A model generated the notes under the pieces. The model was not told the DNA's origin, did no database searches, and saw nothing but the letters and a program-made list of their open reading frames with translations. Shown piece after piece: positions 28,787 to 35,925 of a DNA stretch of 64,000 bases. Position numbers and translations under genes: made by a program. The first letter of the stretch is position 1; each line of letters starts with the position of its first letter. Source of the DNA: Bacillus sp. NTK034. GTDB taxonomy: Bacteria > Bacillota > Bacilli > Bacillales > Cytobacillaceae. The DNA lies in assembly GCF_017303275.1 (NCBI RefSeq), contig NZ_JAFKOJ010000002.1:496001-560000 (forward strand), written 5' to 3'.

Positions 28787-30581
28787 AGTTTGCTGTTAAT
28801 GCCAGGAACTCTTCCACATCGTCCATGCATAATTGAACGGCACTTTCCCAGAACTCAGGTTTTGTTAAATCGGCATTTAAATGCTTCATAGCCAAATCTT
28901 CGACTGTCATCGATGCTGTATCCTTCAATAATGCTATATATTTTTCTTCATACCCTTTTCCTTCTTTAAGAGCCTGTGCATAGATTCCAAGCGAGAACAA
29001 ATATCCGAAAGTATATGGGAAATTATAAAACGGCACGCCAGTAATAAAGAAATGGAGCTTTGAAGCCCAGAAAGATGGATGATACTCATCAAGGGCGCTG
29101 CCATAAGCTTCTTTTTGGGCACCCGTCATGATTTCATTCAGACGGTCCGCACTTACATTTCCCCGTTTTCTTTCTTCATAGAATCGTGTTTCAAACAGGA
29201 ATCGTGCATGTATATTCATTAGCAGCGCAACAGACCTTTGCACTTTATCTTCTAAAAGCGCCAGTTTCTCTTCTTCTGATCCTGCATTTTTCACTGCTGC
29301 ATCAGAGACAATCATTTCTGCAAAAGTAGAAGCTGTCTCAGCAACATTCATGGCATAGTTTCGATTAAGCAAATGAAGATCCCTCATTGCGTATGTATGA
29401 AAACCATGCCCCAGTTCATGTGCCAGGGTTGAAACATTGGATGGTGTCCCTGAGTATGTCATAAAGATCCTTGATTGGCTGCTTTCAGGGAAGTAGGTAT
29501 GGAATCCGCCAGGCGCCTTTCCTGGACGATCTTCTGCTTCAATCCATTTTTCTTCAAACGCTTTTTTAGAAAAGGCAGTCATTTCTTCTCCAAAGTGAGC
29601 AAACTGCTCAAGGATAAAGTCAGCACCCTGCTGATAGGTTAATTTTGTTTCTGACTTGGAGAGCGGGGCATCCAGGTCATACCAGCTTAATTTTTCTAAG
29701 CCTAGAAGCTCAGCTTTTCTCTCCAAATATTTAACTAGAGGTGCTTTATTTCTGGAGATTACATCCCACATTGTATCCAGAGTTTCTTTTTTCATCCTGT
29801 TTATGTCCAGAGGTTCTTTGAGGAAGTCATTCCAGCCTCTTAATTTATAAACATTTAATCTAAAACCGGCTAAATGATTTAAGGTTTTAGATAAATAGTC
29901 AGACTGGCCGTTCCATGATTTTTCCCAGTTATCAAAAACTTCCTTGCGCAAAGTTCTGTCAGGACTTGAAAACTTATTAGCAGCCTGTCCAACTGAAAGC
30001 TGCTTTATCTCGCCATCTTCAGTGTAAGGAATTTTTAAATTTCCTACTATTACGTCATACATCTGGCCCCATCCGTGGTAACCATCAACAGAAAGGGCAT
30101 TTATGACAGTTTCTTCCTCTTGCGGAAGTCTTTCTGAGGCATTTTCGCGTCGTTCGTTTAATACAAATGATAGTTCATTTAATAAATTATTATTTATAAT
30201 TTGCTCCCAAGAACTTTGTTCTATACTTGCAAGCTTCTGATCAAATACAGTTAAAGCGTTTTGAAAAGCTGCACTAAGCTCCGTAGTTGCCCCTCTAAGG
30301 TCTTTCGCTTTCTTATCCCCGGTATTCTGGGCCTGAAGACAGCTTACAAAAGCACCAGCCTGTCGCACTTTTCTTGCTGTCTGCTGGAAAAGCTCAATGA
30401 TTTCACTTATTTCAGCTGCATCTTCAGCTGAATTAACAGGCTGCCATTTATGTATTTGATTAAAAAATGAATCAATATGCTTTCTTGTCTCCTGTAAATG
30501 CTGATCAAATTCTGCTGAGTCGCTTCCACCCTTAAAAAAGACATTCAAATCCCATACTGACGAATAGGCTGTTACAGTCAT
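28785..30581 (-). CDS. pepF: M3 family oligoendopeptidase
   Basis: Zinc metallopeptidase (oligoendopeptidase F type, clade 3) that cleaves short peptides, probably in the cytoplasm since no signal peptide is visible. The 598 residues contain the HExxH zinc site in LAHELGHGFHTYAM near residue 385, and the downstream third ligand region NVAETASTFAEM. No equivalent sits here in B. subtilis; it may be a local gene rearrangement. Convergent with pssA. Confidence 0.93.
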   Translation of the reverse strand: MTVTAYSSVWDLNVFFKGGSDSAEFDQHLQETRKHIDSFFNQIHKWQPVNSAEDAAEISEIIELFQQTARKVRQAGAFVSCLQAQNTGDKKAKDLRGATTELSAAFQNALTVFDQKLASIEQSSWEQIINNNLLNELSFVLNERRENASERLPQEEETVINALSVDGYHGWGQMYDVIVGNLKIPYTEDGEIKQLSVGQAANKFSSPDRTLRKEVFDNWEKSWNGQSDYLSKTLNHLAGFRLNVYKLRGWNDFLKEPLDINRMKKETLDTMWDVISRNKAPLVKYLERKAELLGLEKLSWYDLDAPLSKSETKLTYQQGADFILEQFAHFGEEMTAFSKKAFEEKWIEAEDRPGKAPGGFHTYFPESSQSRIFMTYSGTPSNVSTLAHELGHGFHTYAMRDLHLLNRNYAMNVAETASTFAEMIVSDAAVKNAGSEEEKLALLEDKVQRSVALLMNIHARFLFETRFYEERKRGNVSADRLNEIMTGAQKEAYGSALDEYHPSFWASKLHFFITGVPFYNFPYTFGYLFSLGIYAQALKEGKGYEEKYIALLKDTASMTVEDLAMKHLNADLTKPEFWESAVQLCMDDVEEFLALTAN

Positions 30582-30655
30582 ATGATCCCCCCATAAAAAT
30601 TTCGATTACAGAAATATTATACCGTGATTTTTCCGAAATTTCTATAAAATACTCT

Positions 30656-30692
30656 ATATAAAAAAGAAGCCCACACCCTGAGGTATGAGTCA
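30656..30692 (-). terminator. Terminator of the YjcZ-type gene
   Basis: CTCATACC and GGTGTGGG form an 8-bp stem (two G-U pairs) followed by CTTCTTTTTT on the minus strand. Confidence 0.65.
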
Positions 30693-30706
30693 ACTGCTGG
30701 TTACAT

Positions 30707-30862
30707 CTACCTGAAATAGCCTCCGCCATAGTATGCAAATCCTCCAAATACAAGCAGCAGGATCAGCAATACAACGACGAGGGCAAGCCAGAATCCTCCG
30801 CCTCCATAATAACCGCATGGATAAGGAGGGGGAACGGGATAACCGCCATAACCATAAGGCAT
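30707..30862 (-). CDS. YjcZ family sporulation-type small protein
   Basis: A 51-residue protein beginning MPYGYGGYPVPPPYPCG, rich in Gly, Tyr and Pro, then a hydrophobic helix (FWLALVVVLLILLLVFGG) and a Gly/Tyr tail. This layout is typical of YjcZ/SscA-like small proteins of spore formers. GGGAGGTAAAGG precedes the ATG. A SigK-type promoter lies just upstream, supporting mother-cell expression late in sporulation. The exact role (coat or spore membrane) is unknown. Confidence 0.85.
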   Translation of the reverse strand: MPYGYGGYPVPPPYPCGYYGGGGFWLALVVVLLILLLVFGGFAYYGGGYFR

Positions 30863-30891
30863 ATCCTTTACCTCCCTTCGCCTTCTATTAC

Positions 30892-30918
30892 TAAGATATG
30901 TAATTAAAGGACCAGCGT
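30892..30918 (-). promoter_or_regulatory. SigK-type promoter
   Basis: On the minus strand -10 CATATCTTA (30892-30900) fits CATANNNTA exactly. AC (30917-30918, within AAC) lies 16 nt upstream, as the SigK -35 requires. It is 30 nt from the YjcZ-type start codon. Confidence 0.65.
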
Positions 30919-31025
30919 TTAGGCTTTTGCACTAAAATAACGGTGAAAAATCGGTAATTTCTTAGCACCGCTATTAGAATAGTTCATAGAATATACTAGA
31001 AGGAATTTTATGGGAGGAGTGTTAA

Positions 31026-31190
31026 ATGAAGATTATCTCAATCTGCAAGATATGCAAAGGCACAGGCAGCATTAGAGCATGTAAATTCATAAAGAAATCC
31101 TGCCCTGCCTGCAAGGGATACGGCAAAGTGACTAAACACCTTTCCGATTTCAAAAAAGAGGAACGGAAAAAGTTTTTTCTTCACTCTTAA
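31026..31190 (+). CDS. Small DnaJ-type zinc-finger protein
   Basis: A 54-residue protein with two CxxCxG motifs, CKICKGTGS near residue 7 and CPACKGYGK near residue 26, separated by a basic stretch, then a lysine-rich tail. The motifs resemble a single zinc repeat unit of the DnaJ cysteine-rich domain or of anti-TRAP. GGGAGGAG lies 6 nt before the ATG and a terminator follows, so it is very likely expressed. Function and partner are not known. Confidence 0.75.
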   Translation: MKIISICKICKGTGSIRACKFIKKSCPACKGYGKVTKHLSDFKKEERKKFFLHS

Positions 31191-31213
31191 CACGGAACAC
31201 GGAGCAATTTATA

Positions 31214-31247
31214 TGAACCCTTCCACAGGCAAGGGTTTTTTATTTTA
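31214..31247 (+). terminator. Terminator after the small zinc-finger gene
   Basis: AACCCTT (31216-31222) and AAGGGTT (31231-31237) are followed by TTTTTATTTT. Confidence 0.88.
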
Positions 31248-31260
31248 CGCTGAAATACTA

Positions 31261-31291
31261 TATAATGACATCGATAATGATCATAACCATT
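31261..31291 (+). promoter_or_regulatory. -10 box with Fur-like operator
   Basis: A perfect TATAAT (31261-31266) has only a weak -35. Directly after it, GATAATGATCATAACCATTG (from 31273) contains hexamers similar to the Fur consensus GATAAT repeats. It precedes the lipoprotein gene. Fur control is a suggestion only. Confidence 0.4.
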
Positions 31292-31318
31292 GAACTGATA
31301 TGAATTGGAGTGAAATGA

Positions 31319-32281
31319 ATGAAACAAGGCAGAACGATTTTGGCAGTTCTCCTGTTATTGCTCGCAGCTGGCTGTACTGCTGAAGAAGAGCAAAGTAAAA
31401 AAACTGCTGAGGAACCTTCAAGTACTTTAGAAGAGGCTGACTATTCTATTATTGAGGCATCAGCTCAGCAAATCGACCATATCCAAGGAATCGGATACCC
31501 GGGAAATGATACTGGACTCTACCTATCATCCAGCGATGGCTTAAAGTTTTTTAAAGAAGGCATTTGGCATGAGGCCACTTCCGCTAACCATGACTACATG
31601 GGTTTTCAGGCAGTCAAAGATGGATTTATTGTCAGCGGCCATCCCGATAAGAACTCTGTCATAAAAAACCCTCTTGGTATTGTGAAAAGCACTGATAAAG
31701 GAGCTTCCTTCAAGAACCTGGCTTTTAGCGGAACAAGTTCCTTTCCTTTTTTGGCTGCCGGCTATGAAACAAATATTATCTATATGATCAATCAGGAAAA
31801 AAGCGACGAGCTTGAAGCAGGTGTCTACCGATCACAGGACACAGGAAAAACATGGGATCCAGTCAGCTTAAACGGGCTTGAGGCCGACACACTTGGTATG
31901 ATTGCGGCACATCCAACTCATCCGGAAATAATGGCCATGTCCACAAGAAGCGGCATCTTCTTATCACAGGATAAAGGTGAAACCGTGAAATTAGTATCTG
32001 AGCCAATCATGGCTACAGCTCTCACTTTCACGGAAAATAGCCTGTACTACGCGTATGCAGATCAGGAAAAGGTTCAGATGAGCAAAATCGATCTTAAAAC
32101 AATGGAAAACTCACAAATCAAAATTCCTTTTCTCAGCTATGACAACCCTATTACATACATTTCTGCCGATAATAAATCTAAGGGAAGGCTTGCTATTTCA
32201 ACCTATCTCAAGGATTTATATGAATCCGCAGACAGCGGTGTGAACTGGCAGCTTTTATTAAAAAATGGAAGAATAGAATAA
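31319..32281 (+). CDS. Lipoprotein with sortilin-type beta-propeller repeats
   Basis: A 320-residue protein with a lipoprotein signal peptide; the lipobox LAAGC puts the lipidated cysteine near residue 19. The rest contains Asp-box-like repeats (STDKGASF, SQDTGKTWDP, SQDKGET, SADSGVNWQ) typical of BNR/sortilin-type beta-propellers. An extracellular membrane-anchored binding or hydrolase-like role is inferred; no catalytic residues are identified. It has its own promoter with a possible Fur site and a terminator shared with sigK. Confidence 0.82.
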   Translation: MKQGRTILAVLLLLLAAGCTAEEEQSKKTAEEPSSTLEEADYSIIEASAQQIDHIQGIGYPGNDTGLYLSSSDGLKFFKEGIWHEATSANHDYMGFQAVKDGFIVSGHPDKNSVIKNPLGIVKSTDKGASFKNLAFSGTSSFPFLAAGYETNIIYMINQEKSDELEAGVYRSQDTGKTWDPVSLNGLEADTLGMIAAHPTHPEIMAMSTRSGIFLSQDKGETVKLVSEPIMATALTFTENSLYYAYADQEKVQMSKIDLKTMENSQIKIPFLSYDNPITYISADNKSKGRLAISTYLKDLYESADSGVNWQLLLKNGRIE

Positions 32282-32283
32282 CC

Positions 32284-32308
32284 AAAGGGACAGTAGAACT
32301 GTCCCTTT
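32284..32308. terminator. Convergent terminator between lipoprotein gene and sigK
   Basis: AAAGGGACAGT and ACTGTCCCTTT form a perfect 11-bp stem with an AGA loop. It touches the sigK stop codon. T-runs are modest on both sides. Confidence 0.7.
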
Positions 32309-33026
32309 AGCTGTTATTTTTCCTTTTTTCTTTTTCCGCCCGATAAAACTCATGGAACATTTTCATCAGTGCCCTCTTTTCAATCCGGGAGACGTAACTT
32401 CTTGAGATTCCAAGCTCCTTGGCAATTTCTCTTTGTGTTTTTTCTTTTTGCAGGTCAAGCCCGAACCTTCCCACAATTACTTCTTTTTCTCTGTCATCTA
32501 AAACATCAACATACTCCTTCACTTTTTCAAGCTCCATATTTAACTGAATCGTATTAATAACATCCTCAGATTCCGACTTAAGAACGTCAATAAGGGATAT
32601 TTCATTCCCTTCTTTGTCCTGCCCGATGGGATCATGAAGGGATACATCTTTTTTCGTCTTCTTCAGTGCACGCAAGTGCATAAGTATCTCATTTTCAATA
32701 CAGCGGGCTGCATACGTGGCAAGCTTTGTGCCTTTTCCTTCCGAATAGCTCTCGATTGCCTTTATCAGTCCGATTGTCCCTATTGATATCAGATCTTCAG
32801 AGTCCTCGCCTGTGTTTTCGAATTTCTTAACAATATGGGCGACCAGTCTTAGATTATGTTCAATAAGCATATTACGGGCATGCGCATCGCCTGCAGCCAT
32901 CAATCGCAGGTATTTCTTTTCATCTGCAGGAGACAGCGGTTGAGGAAATGCATTATTTTTTACATAAGATACAAGAAACACAATCTCCTTAACCAAAAAC
33001 CCGAGTGCAGTTAAAATACCGGACAT
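32307..33026 (-). CDS. sigK: RNA polymerase sporulation sigma factor SigK
   Basis: Late mother-cell sigma factor, 239 residues, made as pro-SigK. The hydrophobic pro-sequence ([19 protein letters not shown]) is intact, followed by sigma region 2 ([30 protein letters not shown]) and region 4 ([24 protein letters not shown]). The gene is continuous, unlike B. subtilis 168, where the skin element splits it. The ribosome site GGGGGTGG precedes the ATG. Activation by SpoIVFB cleavage is known for the family. Confidence 0.97.
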   Translation of the reverse strand: MSGILTALGFLVKEIVFLVSYVKNNAFPQPLSPADEKKYLRLMAAGDAHARNMLIEHNLRLVAHIVKKFENTGEDSEDLISIGTIGLIKAIESYSEGKGTKLATYAARCIENEILMHLRALKKTKKDVSLHDPIGQDKEGNEISLIDVLKSESEDVINTIQLNMELEKVKEYVDVLDDREKEVIVGRFGLDLQKEKTQREIAKELGISRSYVSRIEKRALMKMFHEFYRAEKEKRKNNS

Positions 33027-33261
33027 CGTTCCACCCCCGCTTAGAATGCGTTCAAAAATGTCTATAACTAATTCCTATGTATGGATGGAGTTGTTTTTGT
33101 CTGTCCAATAGAGATATTTTCTTCAGAAAATATTTCGTTCTTCATTTTCTCTGCAATTAGACAAGCTTTCTGTCATGATAATAAGATATAATCATTCATG
33201 TACTAAATAATTATCGCTGGTATCCCTAATACATAGCTTTGGAAGAGAGAGGTTTTGAAAT

Positions 33262-33426
33262 TTGAATGCCCAGAGAATTATTTTAGCTCTCGTTTTTTTT
33301 ATTGTTCTGCTTGACAGCGTTGCCAAATTTATTTTCGAAGGTTTTTCTTTAAAGACCTTGCTGATATTGCTTGCAGTTTCTGGAATCGTTTTATTTCTCT
33401 GGATTTTCCCAAACAAAAAGGACTGA
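33262..33426 (+). CDS. Small membrane protein
   Basis: A 54-residue protein starting at TTG with GAGAGAGG upstream. Two hydrophobic helices (about residues 6-20, ILALVFFIVLLDS, and residues 31-48, TLLILLAVSGIVLFLW) are joined by a short loop, and the tail NKKD is charged. It ends inside a strong terminator, which supports a real gene. No family was recognised. Confidence 0.6.
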   Translation: MNAQRIILALVFFIVLLDSVAKFIFEGFSLKTLLILLAVSGIVLFLWIFPNKKD

Positions 33427-33456
33427 CTTTTCAATCCCAAAAGTCAGTCCTTTTTG
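33414..33456. terminator. Bidirectional terminator after the small membrane protein
   Basis: AAAAAGGACTGACTTT (33415-33430) pairs with AAAGTCAGTCCTTTTT (33440-33455) around a short loop. The stop codon TGA of the 54-residue gene lies in the left arm. Confidence 0.9.
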
Positions 33457-33468
33457 TTTTATTGCAAA

Positions 33469-33549
33469 TTACTCTGTTACGCTCACCTCAGCCGATATGA
33501 TGCAGCCGATAGTGGCGCACACAACCAATCCCATTACGATCCAGAACAT
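33469..33549 (-). CDS. 26-residue membrane peptide
   Basis: MFWIVMGLVVCATIGC begins a single-helix peptide of 26 residues ending EVSVTE. A GGGGTGTGAAGG stretch lies just before the ATG and a bidirectional terminator just after the stop. Size and single helix resemble small membrane-complex subunits of Bacilli, but no family can be named. Confidence 0.5.
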   Translation of the reverse strand: MFWIVMGLVVCATIGCIISAEVSVTE

Positions 33550-33652
33550 CCTTCACACCCCTATAAAATTCCTTATTTTCTTTAATGTAACATGGTTTTT
33601 GCTTCAGAAAAGAAGAGGAATGTGAACATTCTGTTAATCCGGATCAAGTGGA

Positions 33653-33706
33653 TCAGTTCCTTTTTTTGCGGAATTTAAGAGTTAAAATTAAAATATGCAA
33701 AGACAT
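33653..33706 (-). CDS. 17-residue YrzI-like peptide
   Basis: MSLHILILTLKFRKKRN resembles the first 16 residues of the nearby YrzI protein (MTLNIFFLTVTIKKRQ), so it looks like a shortened paralogue. AGGAGGG lies 7-8 nt before the ATG. It is the most distal frame of the peptide cluster read leftwards from the promoter at 34248-34276. Confidence 0.55.
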   Translation of the reverse strand: MSLHILILTLKFRKKRN

Positions 33707-33737
33707 GCACCATCCCTCCTAACCGGTTACAGCTTCG

Positions 33738-33797
33738 TTAGGTGGAATCTTTCTCCACCCAGAAAATTGCCTGACGTCCTTGTAAAATGTAAAACAT
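33738..33797 (-). CDS. 19-residue peptide with EKD sequence
   Basis: MFYILQGRQAIFWVEKDST follows a GGAAAGGTGG ribosome site. It lies between yrzI and the YrzI-like 17-mer. In B. subtilis the yrzI transcript carries a short frame cut by the ribosome-dependent nuclease Rae1, near a Glu-Lys pair as I recall. The VEKD here may be equivalent; this is inference. Confidence 0.5.
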   Translation of the reverse strand: MFYILQGRQAIFWVEKDST

Positions 33798-33833
33798 TTA
33801 GCAAACCACCTTTCCTAATTTTTATCACTGAAA

Positions 33834-33974
33834 TTAAAATGGACGGTAAATAGAGAATTGACGATCACGGTTTTGATCGATAATTTTTTTAGCCATTTGT
33901 TCACGAACAACATCTTCTGCTGATAATTGACGTTTTTTAATCGTGACTGTCAAAAAGAATATATTTAATGTCAT
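33834..33974 (-). CDS. yrzI: YrzI family small protein
   Basis: A 46-residue protein: hydrophobic MTLNIFFLTVTI at the N-terminus, then a charged helix (KKRQLSAEDVVREQMAKKI) and IYRPF at the end. It belongs to the YrzI family of small Bacillus proteins. GAGGTGGAATATCT precedes the ATG at 33974; a longer in-frame start exists but covers terminators. It is surrounded by three other peptide frames on the same strand. Confidence 0.8.
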   Translation of the reverse strand: MTLNIFFLTVTIKKRQLSAEDVVREQMAKKIIDQNRDRQFSIYRPF

Positions 33975-34015
33975 TAGATATTCCACCTCCTCGTTCATAT
34001 CCAGCCTGAAGGCAC

Positions 34016-34049
34016 AAAAAAGCCGCAAAGAGATACACTCCCAGCGGCC
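34016..34049 (-). terminator. Terminator-like hairpin upstream of yrzI
   Basis: GCCGC and GCGGC (34022-34026 with 34044-34048) form a short GC stem followed by TTTTTT on the minus strand. It lies just before the yrzI ribosome site and could attenuate or end a small RNA. Confidence 0.6.
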
Positions 34050-34063
34050 TGGCCATAAGGCAT

Positions 34064-34094
34064 AAAAAACCGCAGGGCACAATTCTCCCTGCGG
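34064..34094 (-). terminator. Terminator after the 26-residue peptide
   Basis: CCGCAGGG and CCCTGCGG form a perfect 8-bp stem followed on the minus strand by TTTTTT. Confidence 0.85.
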
Positions 34095-34123
34095 CATGGA
34101 TATGTAATGTCAATTAAGCAAAT

Positions 34124-34204
34124 CTAAGCGATCCATTCCATGTAGGTCGAATTTGTAAAATATTTATTTAACTGTGCTTCTACTACAATTGCCTTTAACA
34201 TCAT
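34124..34204 (-). CDS. 26-residue leader-proximal peptide
   Basis: MMLKAIVVEAQLNKYF begins a 26-residue frame ending MEWIA. GGAGG lies 9 nt before the ATG at 34202-34204. An overlapping two-codon frame (ATG AAA TGA at 34209-34204) starts just upstream in another phase. First frame after the promoter; a terminator follows. Conservation could not be tested here. Confidence 0.5.
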   Translation of the reverse strand: MMLKAIVVEAQLNKYFTNSTYMEWIA

Positions 34205-34247
34205 TTCATTCGACCTCCTTTTTAGAATATTTTCACTTACATTGGTA

Positions 34248-34276
34248 ATTATATCCACAATTATATAGTTTGTAAA
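34248..34276 (-). promoter_or_regulatory. Sigma-A promoter of the yrzI peptide cluster
   Basis: On the minus strand -35 TTTACA (34271-34276), a 17-nt spacer and perfect -10 TATAAT (34248-34253). Confidence 0.85.
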
Positions 34277-34311
34277 CCTTTTTTGATCATTTTTATTATA
34301 TTTTTTATATT

Positions 34312-34341
34312 TAAAAAAAACGCCCGGAAATCCGGACGTTC
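34312..34341 (-). terminator. Terminator of yrhC
   Basis: AACGTCCGG and CCGGGCGTT form a 9-bp stem (one G-U pair) followed by TTTTTTT on the minus strand. Confidence 0.9.
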
Positions 34342-34348
34342 ATTTTAT

Positions 34349-34609
34349 TTATTTTCTCATTAGGTATTCCTGGCCTTCATCCGTTTCATTCAATTTACTT
34401 CGGCATCGTTTTGAAAAGAGGAAGAAAAGGATTGAGCCAAGCAGGAAAGCTGAAGAAGATCCAGCCATTATATATAAATCAGAAACTGTATTTGCAGTGT
34501 CAGGGATAATCAAACCAATGTAAAAAAATGATCCGACAGCAAGCATAGAAATTGCAAAACGCTTGAAATCCACCATTTTTTCAAATAAATGCTTTGCTTC
34601 ATTCTTCAT
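34349..34609 (-). CDS. yrhC: YrhC family membrane protein
   Basis: An 86-residue protein with two membrane helices (about residues 16-36, FAISMLAVGSFFYIGLIIP, and residues 46-66) and a charged tail. It matches the YrhC family by sequence and by position after mtnN. In B. subtilis yrhC ends the yrrT-mtnN-mccA-mccB-yrhC sulfur operon; here mccA and mccB are absent between mtnN and yrhC. Function unknown. Confidence 0.82.
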   Translation of the reverse strand: MKNEAKHLFEKMVDFKRFAISMLAVGSFFYIGLIIPDTANTVSDLYIMAGSSSAFLLGSILFFLFSKRCRSKLNETDEGQEYLMRK

Positions 34610-34721
34610 TTATTATCACCTTCTATGGAATAGATCTATTAAGACTATAATCCTACTTTAACATATATGGCAGAAGTGAAGGTTATGTAAATAATGTAAG
34701 CGAGGGAAAACCTCCAAATTA

Positions 34722-34756
34722 AGAAAAGACGGCTCCCCATGATGGAAAGCCGTCCA
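34722..34756 (-). terminator. Terminator of mtnN
   Basis: GACGGCT (34728-34734) pairs with AGCCGTC (34748-34754), followed on the minus strand by TTTTC. This separates mtnN from yrhC. Confidence 0.7.
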
Positions 34757-34767
34757 GTATGACGTCG

Positions 34768-35475
34768 CTATCTTTTATTATTGCTTAGGGCATCCACAAT
34801 CTTCATTACCAGCGTAGCGGAATGAAGTGCCGCCTTCTCCAAAAATTGCTCAAATGAAACATCGGATTCTTTTCCAGCAATATCAGAGAGTGCACGAATG
34901 ACAACAAAAGGAGTCTGAAATTGATGGGCCACCTGTGCCACCGCCGCTGCTTCCATTTCTACTGCCTGCAGGTCTGTAAATTTATCACGGATATAATCCA
35001 CTCTTGCGGGATCATTCATGAAGGAATCACCTGTTGCAATTAACCCTCTGACAACCTGGATATCCCCGATTTCCTTTGCACACGCTTCAGCGATCTGCAC
35101 CAGACTGCCGTCTGCTTCAAAAGCAGGCGGCAATTGCGGCACCTGGCCATATTCGTAGCCAAAAGCGGTAACGTCTACATCATGATGCCTAACCTCTGTT
35201 GAGATTACCGTATCGCCCACATTCAATTCAGGATTAAAGCCTCCAGCAGAACCGGTATTGATTACATAATCCGGCTTATATCTCTCCAAAAGAATAGCAG
35301 AGGACATGGCTGCGTTTACTTTGCCTATGCCTGAACGGAGAAGCACCACTTCCGCGCCATTCATTTTCCCTGCTGTATACTCGCACCCGGCGATCGTTTC
35401 CTGGCTCTTATCTTCTATTTTATCTCTAAGTAATGTTACTTCCTCTTCCATTGCTCCAATAATAGCTATTTTCAT
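34768..35475 (-). CDS. mtnN: 5'-methylthioadenosine/S-adenosylhomocysteine nucleosidase
   Basis: Removes adenine from methylthioadenosine and S-adenosylhomocysteine, recycling by-products of SAM use. The 235 residues show IGAMEEEV at the N-terminus (catalytic Glu region), [10 protein letters not shown], the substrate site [12 protein letters not shown] and the C-terminal RALSDIAG with the catalytic Asp. Neighbour yrhC suggests a remnant of the sulfur-recycling operon. Confidence 0.97.
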   Translation of the reverse strand: MKIAIIGAMEEEVTLLRDKIEDKSQETIAGCEYTAGKMNGAEVVLLRSGIGKVNAAMSSAILLERYKPDYVINTGSAGGFNPELNVGDTVISTEVRHHDVDVTAFGYEYGQVPQLPPAFEADGSLVQIAEACAKEIGDIQVVRGLIATGDSFMNDPARVDYIRDKFTDLQAVEMEAAAVAQVAHQFQTPFVVIRALSDIAGKESDVSFEQFLEKAALHSATLVMKIVDALSNNKR

Positions 35476-35629
35476 TATAAAACCTCTTTCTCATTTTTCT
35501 AAGCTTTTGATTGCATTCATCAGGATTAGAATGCCCATATGCAGTATTCAAAATCTATTCTACCACCTTAGACGGGATGTTTGCCATATTCGAAAATCTA
35601 TCCATATATACCCCTTCCAGATTAGAAAG

Positions 35630-35658
35630 TTGCCAGACTAAAATGGACCCCATAAAAT
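35630..35658 (+). promoter_or_regulatory. Sigma-A-type promoter of yrzA
   Basis: -35 TTGCCA (35630-35635), a 17-nt spacer and -10 TAAAAT (35653-35658), 38 nt before the start codon. Confidence 0.65.
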
Positions 35659-35696
35659 AAATATTATAAAACTGTATTGAAAGGAAGGGAATCACA

Positions 35697-35903
35697 ATGA
35701 ATTTTCAGTTCGATTTGATAGAAGATAAAGTTGAGTTCTATGAGGCTCCTGATGTAAAAGAGCTTGAAAAGAAAATAAGTGCACAGATTGAGCATAATAA
35801 AGCAATCCTTTTATCTGTACATCACGTTTCCCATCAAATGCATCTTGATGAGAATGGAAGAACTTATTACTCGGCGATGGTACACTATAAGGTAAAAAAA
35901 TAA
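35697..35903 (+). CDS. yrzA: YrzA family protein (DUF2536)
   Basis: A 68-residue protein of unknown function starting MNFQFDLIEDKVEFYEA, with a helical middle (ELEKKISAQIEHNKA) and a beta-like C-terminus (YYSAMVHYKVKK). GAAAGGAAGGG precedes the ATG. The sequence matches the YrzA family found here in related genomes. Confidence 0.8.
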   Translation: MNFQFDLIEDKVEFYEAPDVKELEKKISAQIEHNKAILLSVHHVSHQMHLDENGRTYYSAMVHYKVKK

Positions 35904-35925
35904 GGACGCCAAGGCGTCCTTATTA
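35899..35925. terminator. Hairpin between yrzA and yrrS
   Basis: TAAGGACGCC and GGCGTCCTTA form a 10-bp palindrome between the converging genes; the T-runs are weak, so termination is likely but not certain. Confidence 0.6.

Noticed and set aside
33027-33190. SigE promoter for sigK
   Set aside because: CATACATA resembles the -10, but no matching -35 was found at 13-15 nt.
35476-35629. S-box (SAM) riboswitch upstream of mtnN
   Set aside because: None of the conserved S-box core sequences or a terminator hairpin is present.
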